From: Croceivirga sp.
GTDB taxonomy: Bacteria > Bacteroidota > Bacteroidia > Flavobacteriales > Flavobacteriaceae
Assembly (NCBI GenBank): GCA_028284665.1
Contig: JANQRG010000038.1
Span: forward strand, 110,364-174,363
DNA length: 64,000 bases
Direction: 5' to 3'
The position numbers and the translations under genes are program-made. The notes under the pieces are model-generated. The model searched no databases and was not told the origin of the DNA. It was given only the letters and a program-made list of their open reading frames with translations. The number at the start of each line of letters is the position of its first letter. Position 1 is the stretch's first letter. Shown here piece by piece: positions 59,781-64,000 of this stretch.

Positions 59781-61568
59781 ATGCCCAATATTCCTATTGA
59801 AGTACAGTTAAGCGCGCTTCCCAATACTCCGGGGGTCTATCAGTTTTATGATAAAGACGAGAAGTTCTTGTACGTAGGCAAGGCAAAGAATTTAAAAAAA
59901 AGGGTTTCTTCCTACTTCACCAAAAACCACGATTATGGAAAAACAAGGGTAATGGTGAAAAAAATAGTAACTATCAAACATATTGTAGTGCCCTCAGAAT
60001 CCGATGCGCTATTGCTGGAAAACAGTTTAATAAAAAAGCACCAGCCTAGGTATAATGTGATGCTAAGGGATGATAAATCCTATCCATGGATATGCATAAA
60101 GAATGAACGCTTTCCGAGAATTTTTCCTACAAGAAAACTGATCAAGGACGGTTCTGAGTATTTTGGCCCTTATACCAGCATGCGAACTGTACGGACACTT
60201 TTAGAGCTTATAAAAAGTGTCTATCCGGTGAGAACCTGTAATTACGATCTTTCTCGGGAAAAGATCGAAGCGGGAAAGTACAAACGCTGTTTGGAATTTC
60301 ACCTTGGAAATTGCAATGCTCCGTGTGAGGGGTTGCAGACTGCTGAAGACTATCATAGGCAGGTTGAAGATATCAGGGCAATTATTAAAGGGAATTTCAA
60401 GAGTTCGCTGCAGTATTTCAAGCACCAAATGAAGACCCTGGCCGCGGAAATGGAGTTTGAAAAAGCACAGCGGGTAAAAGAAAAAATTGATATCCTGGAA
60501 AACTACCAGGTAAAATCCACCATTGTTAATCCAAAAATCAGCAATGTTGACGTGTTTTCAATTTTTTCCGATGAAACACATGCCTATGTTAATTTTTTGC
60601 AGGTTTCCCATGGCTCTATTATCCGTTCGCATACCATGGAGATCAAAAAAAAGCTCGATGAAAGTAACGAAGAACTGCTACGGTTGGCGATAACTGACAT
60701 TAGGCAGCGATTCTCTTCCACCTCCAAAGAGCTCTATCTTCCTTTTCCGCTGGATTTGGAGGAAAATGTTAGGATAAACCTGCCAAAACTAGGCGATAAA
60801 CAAAAGTTGCTGGCGCTCTCACTCCAAAATGCCAAAATGTTTCGTCAGGAACGCTTTAAACAAATGAAAATTGTAGATCCGGACAGGCATAGCAAACGGA
60901 TCTTAGCACAAATGAAAGCAGATCTCCGATTATCTGAAGAGCCCCGTCACATAGAATGCTTTGATAATTCCAACATGCAGGGGACCCATCCTGTAGCGGC
61001 TTGTGTGGTATTCAAGAATGGCAAACCTGCAAAGAAGGAATATCGTCATTTTAACATAAAAACCGTGGAAGGTCCTAATGATTTTGCCTCTATGGAAGAA
61101 GTTGTTTTCAGAAGATATAAAAGACTTTTAAATGAAGCCGAATCGCTGCCACAATTGATCGTTATCGATGGCGGAAAAGGTCAGCTGTCTGCCGCATTAA
61201 AGAGTTTGGAACTTCTAGGCCTGCGTGGAAAAATTGCAATAATCGGAATTGCAAAAAGACTGGAAGAGATCTATTTCCCGGAAGATCCAATACCCTTATA
61301 TCTTGATAAAAAGTCTGAAACACTAAAAATTATACAACAACTACGTAACGAGGCCCATCGTTTTGGCATTTCTTTTCATAGAAGCAAAAGAAGTAAAGCG
61401 GCAATAAACTCGGAATTAGAAGATATTGAAGGCATTGGAGAGAAAACAGCACAACAACTGTTAAAGCGCTTTAAGTCGGTAAAACGGATAAGGGAAGCCT
61501 CTATGGAAAGTTTGGCAGTAGCTATTGGTATGGCAAAGGCAAAGAAAGTATATGAATCTTTTCATTAA
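59781..61568 (+). CDS. uvrC: Excinuclease ABC subunit C
   Basis: UvrC of 595 aa, which makes both incisions in nucleotide-excision repair with UvrA/UvrB. N-terminal GIY-YIG nuclease (GVYQFYDKDEKFLYVGKAKN), a Cys-containing middle (CLEFHLGNCNAPCEG), a UVR motif (AAEMEFEKAQRVKEKIDIL), the C-terminal RNase H-like endonuclease (ECFDNSNMQGTHPVAACVVF, LIVIDGGKGQLSAA) and helix-hairpin-helix repeats (IEGIGEKTAQQLLKRF). Complete. It is 7 bp before the patatin gene. Confidence 0.97.
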   Translation: MPNIPIEVQLSALPNTPGVYQFYDKDEKFLYVGKAKNLKKRVSSYFTKNHDYGKTRVMVKKIVTIKHIVVPSESDALLLENSLIKKHQPRYNVMLRDDKSYPWICIKNERFPRIFPTRKLIKDGSEYFGPYTSMRTVRTLLELIKSVYPVRTCNYDLSREKIEAGKYKRCLEFHLGNCNAPCEGLQTAEDYHRQVEDIRAIIKGNFKSSLQYFKHQMKTLAAEMEFEKAQRVKEKIDILENYQVKSTIVNPKISNVDVFSIFSDETHAYVNFLQVSHGSIIRSHTMEIKKKLDESNEELLRLAITDIRQRFSSTSKELYLPFPLDLEENVRINLPKLGDKQKLLALSLQNAKMFRQERFKQMKIVDPDRHSKRILAQMKADLRLSEEPRHIECFDNSNMQGTHPVAACVVFKNGKPAKKEYRHFNIKTVEGPNDFASMEEVVFRRYKRLLNEAESLPQLIVIDGGKGQLSAALKSLELLGLRGKIAIIGIAKRLEEIYFPEDPIPLYLDKKSETLKIIQQLRNEAHRFGISFHRSKRSKAAINSELEDIEGIGEKTAQQLLKRFKSVKRIREASMESLAVAIGMAKAKKVYESFH

Positions 61569-61575
61569 AAGCAGC

Positions 61576-63825
61576 ATGAAAAAAAAGGTATTGATCAGTA
61601 TTGCTGCGCTTTTACTATCGCAGTTCTTTTTTTCTCAGGAGCAACCAAAAGTTGGCCTGGTGTTAAGCGGTGGCGGGGCTAAAGGGCTAGCCCATATCGG
61701 GGCGCTAAAGGTCATTGAGGAGGCAGGAGTGGAAATCGATTTTGTTGGAGGGACCAGTATGGGGGCAATAATTGGTGGGCTCTATGCTGCGGGATATTCC
61801 GCTACCGAGTTAGATTCAATTTTTCGCAATACCAACTTATCTGAACTGATCCAGGATAACGTTCCCCGAAGTGCCAAGACATTTTATGAGAAAGAGGATT
61901 CTGAAAGGTATGCCATTACCCTCCCTTTTAACAATTTTAAAGTGTCCTTCCCCCAGGCAATATCCGGCGGTCAAAATATTTATAATGAGTTTGTTCGGTT
62001 GTTGTACCATGTAAAAGACCTTAGCGACTTTAACCAACTTCCCATACCTTTTCTTTGTATCGCCACCAATATCGAAACAGGAAAACCTGTACTCCTGGAT
62101 CATGGTTATTTGCCCGAAGCAATTATTGCGAGCGGAACCCTCCCTTCATTATTTGAACCTTCCGAGGTAAACGGGCAGATCTTGATTGATGGGGGCGTAG
62201 TAAACAATTACCCGGTAGACGAAGTGCGTGCCAAGGGCGCGGACATCATTATTGGAGTAGATGTGCAGGATGCGCTGGCCAAACGTGAAGATCTGGAATC
62301 TGCAACTGAAATACTGGTGCAAATAAATAACTATCGCACCGTGAATGATATGGTCAACAAAGTAGGCAAAACCGACATCTATATTAAACCGAATATTTCC
62401 GATTTTTCAGTGATCGATTTTGAAAAGGGTAATGAAATCATTCAAAGCGGGGAGATTGCCGCATTGGAAAAACTGGATGTTTTACAAACCATTGCCGAAA
62501 AACAGCCCGAATCTCCTTCGCGAGCGCCCCTTAAAGCTATGGACAGCTTAACGATTAATCGACTTAAGATTGAGGGTAACGACGTTTATACCAGGGCCTA
62601 CATCAAGGGAAAGCTCCGATTTACACTGGGCGACAAGATCTCTTTTGAAAAATTACGCCAGGGTATCGGTAACCTCTCGGCAACTGGAAATTTCAAAGCC
62701 ATACGGTATCAGCTGGTCTCCAATGGATTGGGCACAGATCTTATTCTCAAATTACGGGAAAACGAAACGAAAATGTTCATTAGAGTGGGAGCGCACTATG
62801 ACGATCTTTATAAAAGTGCCGCGCTCATCAACCTCACCCGAAAGAATTTTTTCTTTAAAGACGATGTGGCATCATTCGACCTCATTTTAGGGGACCATAT
62901 CCGGTACAATTTTCAATATTATTTGGACAAGGGTTTTTACTGGAGTTTTGGGATCAACTCTTCCTTCACAGATTTTGATGAAGAAATTGACTTTGATCTT
63001 ATTCGGAACAATTTTGATGTCCTGGACGATCCGAATATAGGTGATATAAATCTGGATGTTACCGATCTTACCAACCAAATTTACCTGGAAACGGTCCTTA
63101 GGGAAGAATTCGCATTTCGCCTGGGTCTGGAGCACAAATTATTGCGATACAGTACCCGAACCTTAAGCAATCTCCCTCAACCGGAAAATGAGCCGTTTAC
63201 CCCAACAGATGTAGGTCGGGTCTTTTTTGAAGATAGCAATTACTTCAGTGCTTATGGCCGATTACGATTAGATACGTATGACAACAGCTATTTCCCCTCC
63301 AAAGGATTATTTTTTGATGGGGACTTTCACGTTTATTTGTTTTCTTCGGATTTTAACAACAATTTCCGGGAATTTTCAATTGCCAAGGCTCGTCTTGGAA
63401 CGGCCTTTCAACCGTTCAACAATCTTGCGCTAAATATTGAAACAGAAGGGGGGTTCAAACTGGGAACTTCTGATGTTACTTCTTTTGATTTTGTGCTGGG
63501 AGGATTTGGAAATAATCTCATTAACAACTTTATTCCGTTCTTTGGCTATGATTTCCTAAGCCTCCCCGGGAACAGTTTTGTAAAAGCCTATGCCAGGTTA
63601 GACTACAAGATAACCCCAAAAAATCATCTTCTATTTGCAGTAAACATGGCAAATGTGCAGGATGATCTATTTAGGACCGGAGAATGGTTCACGGCTCCGG
63701 ATTTCTCTGGTTTTGGAGTAGGCTATGGCCTTGATTCCTTTATTGGGCCTATTCAAATATACTATTCCTGGACCCCTGAAATCGATGAAAGTAACGTTTT
63801 TGTTAGCGTGGGCTATTGGTTTTGA
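61576..63825 (+). CDS. Patatin-like phospholipase with outer-membrane barrel
   Basis: Two-part protein of 749 aa with signal peptide (KVLISIAALLLSQFFFSQ). Residues about 25-230 are a patatin domain: SGGGAKGLAHIG (oxyanion), GGTSMGAIIGG (nucleophile Ser) and DGGVVNNYPVDE (catalytic Asp). A POTRA-like segment follows (TINRLKIEGNDVYTRAYIKG), then a BamA/Omp85-type barrel ending IDESNVFVSVGYWF. This is the PlpD-like type V secretion/patatin architecture. Start at ATG 61576 follows the uvrC stop by 7 bp, and the longer frame overlaps uvrC. Confidence 0.9.
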   Translation: MKKKVLISIAALLLSQFFFSQEQPKVGLVLSGGGAKGLAHIGALKVIEEAGVEIDFVGGTSMGAIIGGLYAAGYSATELDSIFRNTNLSELIQDNVPRSAKTFYEKEDSERYAITLPFNNFKVSFPQAISGGQNIYNEFVRLLYHVKDLSDFNQLPIPFLCIATNIETGKPVLLDHGYLPEAIIASGTLPSLFEPSEVNGQILIDGGVVNNYPVDEVRAKGADIIIGVDVQDALAKREDLESATEILVQINNYRTVNDMVNKVGKTDIYIKPNISDFSVIDFEKGNEIIQSGEIAALEKLDVLQTIAEKQPESPSRAPLKAMDSLTINRLKIEGNDVYTRAYIKGKLRFTLGDKISFEKLRQGIGNLSATGNFKAIRYQLVSNGLGTDLILKLRENETKMFIRVGAHYDDLYKSAALINLTRKNFFFKDDVASFDLILGDHIRYNFQYYLDKGFYWSFGINSSFTDFDEEIDFDLIRNNFDVLDDPNIGDINLDVTDLTNQIYLETVLREEFAFRLGLEHKLLRYSTRTLSNLPQPENEPFTPTDVGRVFFEDSNYFSAYGRLRLDTYDNSYFPSKGLFFDGDFHVYLFSSDFNNNFREFSIAKARLGTAFQPFNNLALNIETEGGFKLGTSDVTSFDFVLGGFGNNLINNFIPFFGYDFLSLPGNSFVKAYARLDYKITPKNHLLFAVNMANVQDDLFRTGEWFTAPDFSGFGVGYGLDSFIGPIQIYYSWTPEIDESNVFVSVGYWF

Positions 63826-63918
63826 TCCTTCGTTACTTCAGATTTATTAAAAGAATCAAAAATAATTTTGGGGTAAGTTAAAGTTGGTTAAAAACCATAT
63901 TCGCTTATGGCTTTGCCC

Positions 63919-63951
63919 TATCTTTGTTGATGTAAGGGGTGGTTCCCTTAC
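63919..63951 (+). promoter_or_regulatory. Possible promoter and leader hairpin at the window end
   Basis: TATCTTTG (63919-63926) matches TAnnTTTG. Immediately after, GTAAGGG (63932-63938) and CCCTTAC (63945-63951) form a perfect 7-bp stem with a 6-base loop. It may be the promoter and 5' leader of a gene beyond the window. Otherwise 63826-64000 shows nothing. Confidence 0.35.
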
Positions 63952-64000
63952 AACTTTAAGTATTGGTTTTTCATAATTTAAAGTTTGGTTGGTTATTTAG

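Overview
The window looks like chromosome of a marine member of the Flavobacteriaceae (Bacteroidota). The evidence is the gene families themselves: surface lipoproteins with Bacteroidota-style lipoboxes, a DUF6090 protein, a cysteine-poor DksA/TraR protein, a RecO gene followed by a TonB-dependent receptor, possible -7 elements of the TAnnTTTG type, and two sugar and sulfatase degradation clusters. Genus cannot be fixed from sequence alone.

Region 1 (1-12041) is a tightly packed carbohydrate operon. A ribokinase gene (cut by the window edge) diverges from a LacI-type regulator across a perfect 8+4+8 inverted repeat at 458-477. Downstream of lacI come two secreted FG-GAP/VCBS propeller proteins, two secreted nucleoside-hydrolase-like proteins, a GH26 beta-mannanase lipoprotein, a GPH-family sugar symporter, a GH130 mannosylglucose phosphorylase and a cellobiose/mannobiose 2-epimerase. 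The last four make a complete mannan route: mannan to mannobiose, import, epimerisation to mannosyl-glucose, then phosphorolysis. Ribokinase plus nucleoside hydrolases suggest that ribosides are used under the same regulator.

Region 2 (12042-19680) is AT-rich and is the most unusual part. Eight unrelated cargo units, all on the + strand, are separated by 140-190 bp imperfect inverted repeats built like integron attC sites (TAAC-spacer-GCTAT ... ATAGC-spacer-GTT). The first bases of each unit are complementary to the R''-like bases at the end of the same unit, perfectly in the first two and weaker in others. This is the signature expected of excisable integron cassettes. Cargo: DUF6090 protein, ParD/ParE toxin-antitoxin, CPBP membrane protease, a small unknown, a COG0523 GTPase, a secreted ricin-type lectin, a frameshifted unknown, and an alpha-toroid (terpene cyclase-like) protein. 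No integrase gene is in the window. A leader carrying an 11-1-11 palindrome sits before cassette 1 just after the epimerase gene. A second copy sits before cassette 6, behind a decayed and diverged epimerase 3' end.

Region 3 (19749-31949) holds an NTF2-like protein, an unknown secreted protein, and a second degradation cluster: AraC regulator, PhyH dioxygenase, TIM-barrel isomerase, GH127-type lipoprotein, GH13 lipoprotein and Cys-type sulfatase lipoprotein, with no SusC/SusD in view. A MarR-GNAT fusion with a palindromic operator and a secreted tail-fibre-like protein follow.

Region 4 (32052-64000) is mostly housekeeping: glycyl- and isoleucyl-tRNA synthetases, ComF, RecO, UvrC, LspA, glutamate dehydrogenase, a cystathionine synthase/lyase, 5-formyl-THF cyclo-ligase, DksA-like protein, Nudix, nitrilase, YheT hydrolase, nitronate monooxygenase, thioesterase, DUF763, EamA transporter, ArsC-like protein, racemase, ArsR/DinB pair, a TonB receptor and a patatin-type outer-membrane protein. 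No rRNA, tRNA or CRISPR array was recognised.
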